Positions 1 through 6,948 of a stretch of DNA of 21,053 nt are shown piece by piece. Origin of the DNA: an uncultured delta proteobacterium (GTDB lineage: Bacteria > RBG-13-61-14 > DRUE01); assembly GCA_903930515.1 (NCBI GenBank), contig CAIYYW010000274.1:1-21053 (forward strand), in the 5' to 3' direction. The stretch's first letter is position 1. Every line of letters starts with the position of its first letter. The notes under the pieces are model-generated. The model made no database searches. It saw nothing but the letters and a program-made list of their open reading frames with translations, and was not told the DNA's origin. The position numbers were made by a program, and so were the translations under genes.

Positions 1-41
1 AGCAGCCAGAACGCTTTTTGCGGCTTGAACATCATCCCCCT

Positions 42-818
42 CTAATCTTTATTCCTATTCAGAGTCGCCTGAGCCGCGAGCTGACTGATGCAGAGCGCCT
101 GGTTCCGGTCTTCCAATTTGATCGCGTCTTCCAAACTCGCCGCGCCGACATTCCGGTCCAAGGCTTCCTTGGTCAGCCTCAGTCCGAGCGGGGATTTGCC
201 GGCCATATTTTTGGCCAGCGCCAGGCCCTCGTCCATCAGTTTTTCCTTGGCCACGATTGCCTGGACAAACCCGATCCGATAAGCCTCGTCGGCGTTGAAA
301 AAATCCCCGGTCAGGAGGTAGCGGCTGGAATTGCCCAAGCCGACCGCCCGGGTGAAAAGCCAGGACGACCCCATATCCGCGCCCCCGGTGCCGATGTTGA
401 TGTAGGCCGCGGAAAATTTAGCCTCGGGAGCGGCCAGCCGGAGATCGCAGGCCATGGCGATGGAAAGGCCGGCGCCCACCGCGGCTCCGTTGATCGCGCC
501 GATGATCGGCTGGGGACAGCGCCGCATAAAAACGATGATGTCGGAAAAAAGCTGCTGGAGTTCGTAGGCAAGCTTGGGGGTGTAATTATTTTCCGGCTTG
601 GTGATCTTGGAATCCTTGATGTCCAGCCCGGAGCAAAAACCCTTGCCCGATCCGGTGACGATGAGCACCCGGGTCTCCGTGTCGGTAAGCCGGCTGATGA
701 AAAAATCCCGAAGCTCGTCCCGCATAAGGTAATTGATCGCGTTCATCCGCTCCGGCCGGTTAAAAGTTAAAACCCCGATTGCGTCCTTGGACTCGAAATT
801 GATGGTCTGATAGTTCAT
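42..818 (-). CDS. Crotonase-fold enoyl-CoA hydratase/isomerase family protein (258 aa)
   Basis: Full-length crotonase-superfamily protein, expected to act on an acyl-CoA thioester in the cytoplasm. The oxyanion-hole segments are visible: FCSGLD near residues 61-66 and GAAVGAGLS at 111-119, followed by a CDLRLA strand. Both glutamates of classical enoyl-CoA hydratases seem to be missing: the GGGxE position holds Ser119 and the PE position of the next strand holds Tyr139. Asp148, in GGADMGSS, is acidic and sits where some isomerase-type crotonases carry their acid. An isomerase or other crotonase reaction is therefore likelier than plain hydration. The ATG at 816-818 is preceded by GGAGGG with about 5 nt spacing, and a good promoter lies further upstream (854-882). 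It is transcribed divergently from the polyferredoxin operon. Family assignment is firm, substrate unknown. Confidence 0.93.
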   Translation of the reverse strand: MNYQTINFESKDAIGVLTFNRPERMNAINYLMRDELRDFFISRLTDTETRVLIVTGSGKGFCSGLDIKDSKITKPENNYTPKLAYELQQLFSDIIVFMRRCPQPIIGAINGAAVGAGLSIAMACDLRLAAPEAKFSAAYINIGTGGADMGSSWLFTRAVGLGNSSRYLLTGDFFNADEAYRIGFVQAIVAKEKLMDEGLALAKNMAGKSPLGLRLTKEALDRNVGAASLEDAIKLEDRNQALCISQLAAQATLNRNKD

Positions 819-853
819 CGGATCCCTCCTGGCTAATTTTGAAACCGGATAGG

Positions 854-882
854 ATCATACTACAAGAAAAAAGTTTGCTCAA
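854..882 (-). promoter_or_regulatory. Sigma70-type promoter of the crotonase gene
   Basis: On the minus strand TTGAGC (877-882) and TATGAT (854-859) are separated by exactly 17 bases. Initiation would fall near 847, giving a leader of about 30 nt that contains the GGAGGG ribosome-binding site. The -35 box overlaps that of the candidate promoter firing the other way. Confidence 0.55.
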
Positions 883-902
883 AAGCCAATAGCCGCTAAA
901 AT
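875..902 (+). promoter_or_regulatory. Candidate promoter of the polyferredoxin operon
   Basis: TTGCTC (875-880), 16-base spacer, TAAAAT (897-902). Initiation would be near 909, only a few bases before the ATG at 913, and no Shine-Dalgarno sequence is visible there, so the transcript may be leaderless. The -35 box shares bases with the divergent promoter, so the two could compete for polymerase. Inferred from motifs only. Confidence 0.35.
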
Positions 903-912
903 AAACATATTG

Positions 913-2472
913 ATGTCCAAAATCCGGCGAGTATCGCAGATAGTTTTCTTGTTGCTATTCTGCGCCCTGCTTTTTCAGCCGAACATAAATTACCGGAGAT
1001 ATTTGCACACCGATCTTTTCCTGGAGCTGGACCCGCTGGCGACGATCCTGGCTTCAATTTCCGGCCGGGTGCTCGCGGAATGGATCGCGCTCAGCGCGGT
1101 TACCATCCTTCTGACCTTGCTTTTGGGCCGGGTGTTTTGCGGATGGTTCTGTCCGATGGGAACCACCATTGATCTCGCGGAGCTGGCGGTTTATCGGAGG
1201 AAGAAGAATCCGGCGCAGAACAAAAATTGGCAATGGCTGAAATACGCGGTTTTGACCGGGGTGATCGTGTCGGCTTTGCTGGGGATCAATCTCTGGCATT
1301 ACCTGGATCCGATCCCGCTGCTCACCCGGATTTATACGGTGGTGTTATATCCGATTTTGGTTTCCGGCGCGGACCTCTTGGTCAAAGGCTTCCGGCCGGT
1401 TGCGGAAAAGCTCAAGATCCAGAGCCTGGAATATCTTCAGTTGGAGCCTCCGTTTTTCCGCCAGATTTTTCTCACCCTGGGAATCTTCATCGGGATCATC
1501 GGCCTGAGCGCGATCGCTCCGCGCTTTTTCTGCCGGAACCTCTGCCCGCTCGGGGGCTTGCTGGGAATTTTATCCCGCTTCTCCATCCTGGGCAAGACCG
1601 TGTCCAAATCTTGCAATAACTGCTCTATCTGCGAGCGGGTCTGCCCGACCGGGGCGGTGGAAGCTGAGAGCTGGAAGGATCAAGAGGCTGAATGTATCAA
1701 GTGTTTTGTTTGCCAAGACCGTTGTCCGACCGAGGCGATTAAATATTCATTTGGCAAAAAAACAGGGCGCGACCCGGCGATTGATTTAAGCCGGCGGAAA
1801 TTTTTTGTCGCGGGCGCGCTCGGGTTGGGAGCGGGCTTGGCTGGCAGGCAATCCGGGGATTTGAAGAACCGGCCGGCTGATTTGGTCCGGCCGCCCGGGG
1901 CTTTGCCCGAGCTGGAATTCCTGGCCAGATGCAGCCGGTGCGGGGAATGCGTCAAGGTCTGTCCGACCCGGGTGATCCAGCCGCAGGGACTGGAGCAGGG
2001 CCTGTCCGGGGCTTTTTCCGCAAGGCTGGTGATGCGCCTGGCCGGTTGCGATCAGCAATGCAGAATCTGCGGGGAAATTTGCCCGACCAAGGCGCTGCGC
2101 GAGTTGGACCTGGAAGAGAAGAAATACGCCAAACTCGGCACCGCGGAGCTTGACCAGGATCGGTGCCTGGTTTACGCCTGGGACAAGATCTGCCTGATCT
2201 GCGACGAGATCTGTCCGTATAACGCGATTGTTTTCAAAACCATCAATAATAAGCGCGTGCCGGTGGTCATCCCGAGCCGGTGCAACGGCTGCGGCTGGTG
2301 CGAGAACGTCTGCCCGGTGATCGGCGAGTCCGCGATCCGGGTAAGCGCGGCCGGAGAAATCCGGTTGCGGGAAGGTTCCTACAAAGAAGAAGCCCAGTCC
2401 AAGGGCATTGACCTCGCCGCCACGGACCAACTTGATAATCCCGAAAAAGTGCCTGACAATGAATTTAAGTAA
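913..2472 (+). CDS. Membrane polyferredoxin, NapH-like plus NapG/MauM-like fusion (519 aa)
   Basis: Integral membrane iron-sulfur electron carrier. The N-terminal third is NapH/NosR/RnfA-like: about five membrane segments (near 8-24, 55-74, 110-126, 138-155, 184-203) and the paired CGWFCP (76-81) and CRNLCP (207-212) motifs. Next come two four-Cys clusters (234-244, 261-271), an internal twin-arginine-like stretch SRRKFF followed by a hydrophobic segment (293-312), and a NapG/MauM-like half with four more clusters (340-350, 379-390, 418-434, 457-467). The six clusters suggest a wire of [4Fe-4S] centres across or along the membrane, possibly drawing on the quinone pool. NapG and NapH are normally separate proteins; no break is seen here. 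I chose the ATG at 913; TTG at 910 adds one residue. It is first in a tight operon with the next two genes. The partner enzyme is unknown; the flavoprotein at 5442 is a candidate. Confidence 0.9.
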   Translation: MSKIRRVSQIVFLLLFCALLFQPNINYRRYLHTDLFLELDPLATILASISGRVLAEWIALSAVTILLTLLLGRVFCGWFCPMGTTIDLAELAVYRRKKNPAQNKNWQWLKYAVLTGVIVSALLGINLWHYLDPIPLLTRIYTVVLYPILVSGADLLVKGFRPVAEKLKIQSLEYLQLEPPFFRQIFLTLGIFIGIIGLSAIAPRFFCRNLCPLGGLLGILSRFSILGKTVSKSCNNCSICERVCPTGAVEAESWKDQEAECIKCFVCQDRCPTEAIKYSFGKKTGRDPAIDLSRRKFFVAGALGLGAGLAGRQSGDLKNRPADLVRPPGALPELEFLARCSRCGECVKVCPTRVIQPQGLEQGLSGAFSARLVMRLAGCDQQCRICGEICPTKALRELDLEEKKYAKLGTAELDQDRCLVYAWDKICLICDEICPYNAIVFKTINNKRVPVVIPSRCNGCGWCENVCPVIGESAIRVSAAGEIRLREGSYKEEAQSKGIDLAATDQLDNPEKVPDNEFK

Positions 2473-2497
2473 CCGATCCTGAAGCGAGGTATTGATT

Positions 2498-3583
2498 ATG
2501 GATTCGGAACCGAGAAATCCGGTTGAAGTTGCGGAGAAACCCGAAAAGATTACAAAACCGGGCATGGTCAACCAGTTGATTCCTTATCTGATCACTGCGG
2601 CCATCTTCATTTACCTCTACCTGACCATAGATTTCGGGAAGATGTTTCATTTGCTCGCCTCGGCCAACCTGGTTTGGTTCATTCCGGCCACAGTCTTGAT
2701 GACCGTGGTTTTCGCGTTGGTGGACAGTTTTTCCTTCGGCCAGGCCTATAGCTGGTTCAACACCAAGCTGTCAACCTACGAGAAGATCGAACTGCGCACC
2801 GCGCCATATGTGATCCAGGTTACACTCGCGCCTTTGGCGGAAGTGCTGTTTGTGCTTTATTTGTGGCGCCGGAAAGGGATCTCCCCGGCGCACGCCCTGA
2901 GTTCGTCTATCTGGACCGTGATCAACGACTTCGCCTCGGTCTTCACCGCGCTCACCCTGGCGGTGGTTTACAACCTGAAGACCGACCTGGTGCCGGAGAT
3001 CGGCGTTTGGTGGCTGGTGGTAATGATCGTGTTCTGGGTGTTTTATTTCGGAAACCTGATTTTCTGGCACTCGCCGCTCCAGCCCAAAATGGCCGGCTGG
3101 ATTGAGCGCTCGCATCAGGCCGGTCTGGACCAGAAGGGCGCGCGGAAAATAATTTTGCGCGTGGCCGGGCCCCTGATCCAGCTTCTCCGCACCTTCAGCA
3201 TCGCCCGCTGGTATCATTATCTGTGGGTTTATTTTGTCAGACTGTTCATCGTGGTCGCCGCGGTGATTTCAAATTACGCGGCATTGAGAGCGCTCGGGCT
3301 TCATCCGCCGCTCGCGCTGGTGCTGATCGCCATCCCGATTATTTTCTACGCGCATTTCCTGCCCATCAATGTCGGCGGATACGGCGGTCCCCAGGCCCTC
3401 TCCATCCTGTTCTTCTACGAGATCGGACAATGCGGGAGCAAGGAAGCGGTTGCCGCGTATTCTTTTCTCTGGTCCACCGGATTCCTAGTGGGCAGGTTCC
3501 TGTTCGGCGCCGTCTTCATCCGGGGCTTCATGAAAAAAACCTTTCCCGAGGGGTTCCGCAACTGGCGCCGGCAAGCCCAGTGA
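2498..3583 (+). CDS. UPF0104 / lysylphosphatidylglycerol-synthase-type transmembrane protein (361 aa)
   Basis: Polytopic inner-membrane protein with roughly seven to eight hydrophobic segments, starting near residue 29 after a charged N-terminal tail rich in Glu, Pro and Lys. The segment LPINVGGYGGPQAL near residues 288-301 matches the conserved Pro/Gly-rich motif of the LPG_synthase_TM (UPF0104) family, whose members act as flippase-like domains for aminoacylated lipids or sit in polyprenoid and glycolipid loci. No LPG-synthase catalytic domain follows, so this is a stand-alone membrane domain. The ATG at 2498 has GAGG eight bases upstream; the in-frame TTG at 2492 lies too close to that site. 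It starts 25 bp after the polyferredoxin gene and 9 bp before the methyltransferase, consistent with co-transcription. A lipid or lipid-carrier role is inferred from the family. Confidence 0.8.
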   Translation: MDSEPRNPVEVAEKPEKITKPGMVNQLIPYLITAAIFIYLYLTIDFGKMFHLLASANLVWFIPATVLMTVVFALVDSFSFGQAYSWFNTKLSTYEKIELRTAPYVIQVTLAPLAEVLFVLYLWRRKGISPAHALSSSIWTVINDFASVFTALTLAVVYNLKTDLVPEIGVWWLVVMIVFWVFYFGNLIFWHSPLQPKMAGWIERSHQAGLDQKGARKIILRVAGPLIQLLRTFSIARWYHYLWVYFVRLFIVVAAVISNYAALRALGLHPPLALVLIAIPIIFYAHFLPINVGGYGGPQALSILFFYEIGQCGSKEAVAAYSFLWSTGFLVGRFLFGAVFIRGFMKKTFPEGFRNWRRQAQ

Positions 3584-3592
3584 TGGAGTGAG

Positions 3593-4426
3593 ATGTCGGA
3601 AAAAAGCTGGAAAGAATTGTTCGAGTCCAGCCTCCCTTCTCAATGCCCGCAAATGTATGAGAAGCTCAAGCTCTGGCACCTGGAGGTTTCCGAGCGGGCC
3701 GGGGTGATCTGGGACAACTTGAGCAAGTTCACCTCGCTTCCTGGCAAAACCTTTCTGGACTTCGGATGCGGCGAAGGGGGCATGGCCATTTATTTTGCCA
3801 AAAAAGGGATGACCGCTTCGGGAGCCGACATCACCCAGGCGCAACTGGAGCGCTCCCGGCTCCGGGCGCGGGAAGAGCAGGTCGGCTTGGCCGCTTTTCT
3901 GATCAATGAACAAGGACGAATCCCGGAGGCGCCGGACGAACAGTTTGATATTGTCTTGTGCCACACCGTTATCGAGCACTGCCGCTATCCGGAAGTCACC
4001 ATTTCCGAATTGAAACGGCTGCTCAAGAAAGGCGGCTTGATTTATCTTACCACCTGCAACCGGCTCGGCTTGGGCTGGATTTTTAAAGACGCGCATTATC
4101 ATCTGCCCTTGGTGTCGTTCCTGCCCAAATTCCTCAGTGATCCGTTGGTAAGAAAATTCCGCAAAATGGAAAACGATGTGACGCATTTATTCACGCCCAT
4201 CGGCCTGAACCGGATTTTCAAGAAACACGGCCTGAAAGTTGTCTATTCATATCCCGATGAGGTGCGGGAAAAAATACAAAAGCCGGGGAAAATCGTGTCC
4301 CCGTTTAAAAGCGGAATTTTTACGATTTTAAATAAACTGAGAATTACCCGGCTGCTCCCGCTGCTGATGCCGGTAATCCATTTATTCACGGACAGTTTGA
4401 TTTACATCCTTACCAAAGAGCAATAG
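3593..4426 (+). CDS. Class I SAM-dependent methyltransferase (277 aa)
   Basis: Rossmann-fold methyltransferase of the UbiG/Methyltransf_11 type. Motif I is LDFGCGEGG (55-63), the acidic residue of motif II is Asp80 in GADI, and a post-II segment with FDIVLCHTVIEH leads into LKRLLKKGGLIYLTT. The C-terminal portion carries VTHLFTPIGLNRIFKKHG, typical of small-molecule or lipid methyltransferases, and ends in a hydrophobic segment (LLPLLMPVIHLFTDSLIYIL) that could associate with the membrane. ATG at 3593 has GGAG four to five bases upstream, and the gene follows the UPF0104 gene by 9 bp, so it is the third cistron of that operon. The acceptor cannot be read from the sequence; a polyprenyl or lipid acceptor is suggested only by its neighbours. 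Confidence 0.87.
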   Translation: MSEKSWKELFESSLPSQCPQMYEKLKLWHLEVSERAGVIWDNLSKFTSLPGKTFLDFGCGEGGMAIYFAKKGMTASGADITQAQLERSRLRAREEQVGLAAFLINEQGRIPEAPDEQFDIVLCHTVIEHCRYPEVTISELKRLLKKGGLIYLTTCNRLGLGWIFKDAHYHLPLVSFLPKFLSDPLVRKFRKMENDVTHLFTPIGLNRIFKKHGLKVVYSYPDEVREKIQKPGKIVSPFKSGIFTILNKLRITRLLPLLMPVIHLFTDSLIYILTKEQ

Positions 4427-4480
4427 CCTTTATTTTTCCGGCTTTCATAAAAAAACATCTGCTCCGGCCCCACCCGCGGT

Positions 4481-4509
4481 TTGACAACTGCCGATTCCAG
4501 CCGCATAAT
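4481..4509 (+). promoter_or_regulatory. Consensus-like sigma70 promoter for the second methyltransferase
   Basis: TTGACA (4481-4486, perfect -35), 17-base spacer, CATAAT (4504-4509, five of six for -10). Initiation near 4516 gives a leader of about 40 nt before the ATG at 4556. It lies in the 129-bp gap after the first methyltransferase, so the two methyltransferases can be transcribed separately. Confidence 0.65.
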
Positions 4510-4555
4510 TGTTTTCTGAAAATGGTCCGGAAGGCTTGGCCGCCTCGCGCTTACC

Positions 4556-5176
4556 ATGTATGAAAGATTAAAAAATATCGCCTTAAAATTCCCCAGTTAT
4601 CGCATTCCCGATGTCACCCGGTTCAGCCTGGACCAAATCCTGATTCGCCTGTTTAAAAAGTTGAATCCCGGGAGGGTTCTTGATGCCGGCAGCAAGCATG
4701 CTCCCTATCGGAAACTGATCCCTCACACCAAATATGTCAGGCTGGATCTGGACCCGAGCAGTAATCCGGACCTGCTTTGCGGCGTGGAAGACATTCAGTG
4801 GGAGTCGGACTATTTTGACCTGGTGTTAGCCACGGAGTTGCTGGAACATTTGCCCCGGCCCGAGCTTGCGCTCGGGGAAATGCGCCGGGTATTAAAGCCG
4901 GGCGGAGTGCTGATCCTTTCCACCCGGTTTATTTTTCCCTACCATCCCGGCCCGGCTGATTATTATCGCTTTACCAAGGATGCGCTGGCATTTCTACTCC
5001 AGGATTTTCGCCGCGTTGATATTTATCCGCAGGGGAACCGATTGCAGTCAATCTGGGATTTGCTGGCCCAGGGCGCGCCCGGTCTGATTTTAAGACTCGC
5101 CAACCCCCTGATTGGCAGGATCAATTTCCCCGACGCAAAATGCGTCTGCGGGTATGTGGTCTGGGCGGAAAAATAA
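4556..5176 (+). CDS. Class I SAM-dependent methyltransferase (206 aa)
   Basis: Second, unrelated-looking methyltransferase of the Methyltransf_11 type. Motif I is VLDAGS (41-46), followed by an acidic RLDLDP turn (62-67), FDLVLATELLEHLP (87-100) and RRVLKPGGVLILSTRF. The DYYRFT element (135-140) is common in methyltransferases from polysaccharide or glycolipid loci. It is compact compared with the 277-residue enzyme upstream, with no added domain. A strong promoter candidate lies 47 bp upstream of the ATG; no convincing ribosome-binding site sits just before the start, so translation initiation is uncertain. A 265-bp gap with an inverted-repeat structure follows before the flavoprotein gene. 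Substrate unknown. Confidence 0.84.
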   Translation: MYERLKNIALKFPSYRIPDVTRFSLDQILIRLFKKLNPGRVLDAGSKHAPYRKLIPHTKYVRLDLDPSSNPDLLCGVEDIQWESDYFDLVLATELLEHLPRPELALGEMRRVLKPGGVLILSTRFIFPYHPGPADYYRFTKDALAFLLQDFRRVDIYPQGNRLQSIWDLLAQGAPGLILRLANPLIGRINFPDAKCVCGYVVWAEK

Positions 5177-5186
5177 GCACCCGCAA

Positions 5187-5254
5187 GGGGAGGCCCTTTT
5201 CCCGGCGGAAAAATTCAGCGCGAGCTGAACCTGCTTGCTAAACCCGGCCTCCCC
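5187..5254. other. Nested inverted repeat in the methyltransferase-flavoprotein gap
   Basis: GGGGAGGCC (5187-5195) is exactly complementary to GGCCTCCCC (5246-5254). Between them lies a second stem, TTCAGC (5214-5219) and GCTGAA (5224-5229), closed by a GCGA tetraloop of the stable GNRA type. There is no T tract, so it does not look like an intrinsic terminator. The rest of the gap (5255-5441) holds no feature I can support apart from the ribosome-binding site before 5442. Function unknown. Confidence 0.35.
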
Positions 5255-5441
5255 CGCCTGCTTCCTCCGGCCTTGCCCTTGCTCCACCTGTTCTCAAACG
5301 CCTTCATTTTAATTCTGAAAAAAGATTAGCCGGTGAAACGGTTCAAAGCACACTGCTAAACGCGGGGCGGCGCCGCATCACTTTGCGCGAGGCCTTTTCC
5401 CGGCTAGATTAGATGAAAAGAATTTTACCGGAGGCAGTTTA

Positions 5442-6803
5442 ATGGATTTTGATGTAGTGGTTGTCGGCGCCGGTCCGGGCGGCTGCATAGCCGCGAGAGA
5501 TTTGGCGCGCGCGGGTTTCCAAGTGGGCCTTTTTGATTCCGACACCAGAGAAAATCTGGGCAAGACCGTCATCATCGAGGCTGAAAAAGTTATGTTTGAT
5601 ACCGTGTCCGTTACCCATCCGAACGCGGAAGAAATACCCTATCATCCCAAATCCGTCCGGATTTTTTCCGGCCGGGGCAAAGAGGCTTTTGTCTTGCAAA
5701 AAGAGCTTCCCAGTTACGGCATATATCTTGACCGGATGGTAAAAAGATTCCGGGCGGACGCGGAAAAGAGCGGGGCGAAATTTTTCGGAGGATTCCGCGC
5801 CTTGGGTCCGGTGGTTTCCGAGGGCAGGGTTGCCGGGGTGGTTTTCCAGAACCGCGAACAAAAGCAGGAGGCGCGGGCGCGGCTGGTGATTGACGCGACC
5901 GGGTTCAACGCGGCGTTGTTGCGGAAATTAGATCCGGGCCTGGGGATTGAATTTGAGGAAAAGCCCGGGGATATTGTGGTTGCGGCAAATCAGTTTTGCG
6001 AGATAGATCCGGCCAAAGCCGAACAAGCGGTGAGCAGCGGCCGGCGCAAGGACGAGGAAGTCTGGAATTACCTAAGCCCCTATGGCTCATATTCAACGCG
6101 ATACTCTCACTTGTCGGTAAAGAATAAACGCGCCTACATTCTGGTCGGACTGAAAGCGGACTACGATATGCCCGCGCCGGATGAACTGATCGAGCGATTC
6201 AAACGGGAGCAGGGCTACTATGGGAAAAGTCTTTACCGGGGCAAGGGATCCATCAGGATCCGACATTCTTTGGAGCGGCTGGTGGCTGACGGGTTTATGG
6301 CGATCGGCGAGGCCGCCTGCCAGGTGATCCCGGCTCACGGGAGTGGGGTGTCATCTGCGATGTACGCGGGACATCTGGCGGCCCAGGCCGCGATCCCGGC
6401 GCTCAGCAAGGGCCAGGCGACCACCGCGGAGCTTTGGCCCTATGCCCGGGAATATCAGTCGGGAAGGGGGGCCGTGCTTGCCACCTTGAGCGCGGTGAGA
6501 CTGATGGCTGATTCCCTGAGCCAGGACCAGCTCGCCGCAATGCTGGAACAGGGGATTATGACCGAAGACGACCTCTCCAGCGCGTTCGTGCCCGCGTTTG
6601 CCAAAATTTCCATTTCAAGTTTTCCGCGCCGGATCATCGGGTTTGCCAAGAATTCTGGAGTGATCCGACCGATGGCCAGGACTTTGAAAGCCGTGGCAAC
6701 CCTCCGGTTCCATTATGGGAAATACCCCAGGGCTTATGACCCGCAGGAATTCGCCGCATGGAAGGAAAAGACCAAGCGCATCTTCTCGTCCCTCGGATAT
6801 TGA
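5442..6803 (+). CDS. Geranylgeranyl-reductase-family FAD-dependent oxidoreductase (453 aa)
   Basis: Flavoprotein with an N-terminal dinucleotide-binding fold (DVVVVGAGPGG, residues 4-14; acidic end of the second strand at FDSD, 31-34) and a second FAD motif, GEAACQVIPAHGSGV, near 287-301. This pattern belongs to the geranylgeranyl reductase/FixC/tryptophan-halogenase-like class. Known relatives reduce double bonds of polyprenyl chains in chlorophyll or archaeal lipids, some with ferredoxin as donor; others hydroxylate or desaturate. The start is secure: GGAGG lies about 8 bases before ATG 5442. The C-terminus ends FSSLGY. A close copy of its last 24 codons and 3' flank recurs after the acyltransferase gene (7857-7964). 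The methyltransferases and polyferredoxin upstream suggest isoprenoid or lipid-tail reduction, but this is inference. Confidence 0.85.
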   Translation: MDFDVVVVGAGPGGCIAARDLARAGFQVGLFDSDTRENLGKTVIIEAEKVMFDTVSVTHPNAEEIPYHPKSVRIFSGRGKEAFVLQKELPSYGIYLDRMVKRFRADAEKSGAKFFGGFRALGPVVSEGRVAGVVFQNREQKQEARARLVIDATGFNAALLRKLDPGLGIEFEEKPGDIVVAANQFCEIDPAKAEQAVSSGRRKDEEVWNYLSPYGSYSTRYSHLSVKNKRAYILVGLKADYDMPAPDELIERFKREQGYYGKSLYRGKGSIRIRHSLERLVADGFMAIGEAACQVIPAHGSGVSSAMYAGHLAAQAAIPALSKGQATTAELWPYAREYQSGRGAVLATLSAVRLMADSLSQDQLAAMLEQGIMTEDDLSSAFVPAFAKISISSFPRRIIGFAKNSGVIRPMARTLKAVATLRFHYGKYPRAYDPQEFAAWKEKTKRIFSSLGY

Positions 6804-6840
6804 AAATCCCCCTGGCCTCAGAGGCGGATGTCCGGGTGTG
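6733..6840 (+). repeat. Left copy of a 108-bp direct repeat (3' end of flavoprotein gene)
   Basis: Matches 7857-7964 at a constant offset of 1124. Over the coding part (6733-6803) 68 of 71 bases are identical and all three differences are synonymous (Gln, Ala, Ser third positions). The first 37 bases after the stop still match at 31 positions, then similarity fades near 6850. Weaker similarity extends left to about 6725. Confidence 0.92.
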
Positions 6841-6912
6841 ACCCCTGGAGTTCTTTCAAGTTTGACCCTTATCCATGCTTATGCATGATAAAAATGTGCC
6901 TGCGCCAAGGCG

Positions 6913-6941
6913 TTGACATGTCCGTCTTTCATAGGTAACTT
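6913..6941 (+). promoter_or_regulatory. Candidate promoter of the acyltransferase gene
   Basis: TTGACA (6913-6918, perfect -35), 17-base spacer, TAACTT (6936-6941, keeping the T1, A2 and T6 positions of the -10). Predicted initiation near 6948 is directly at the ATG at 6949, which has no well-placed ribosome-binding site, so a leaderless message is possible. Upstream, CATGC-TTAT-GCATG (6874-6887) forms a small hairpin. The promoter lies inside the segment bracketed by the direct repeats, so the gene carries its own promoter. Confidence 0.45.
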
Positions 6942-6948
6942 CAAAAAT

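Noticed and set aside
1786-2571. A 261-codon open frame opposite the polyferredoxin gene
   Set aside because: Shadow frame: no recognisable motif, and it lies across a gene with six cysteine clusters.
4427-4460. Terminator after the first methyltransferase (AGCC/GGCT with T-rich flank)
   Set aside because: Only a 4-bp stem with a 10-base loop; too weak to call.
6913-6948. TTG start 36 bases upstream for the acyltransferase
   Set aside because: The TTG is the first half of a perfect TTGACA -35 box with a -10 at 17 bases; transcription would begin downstream of it.
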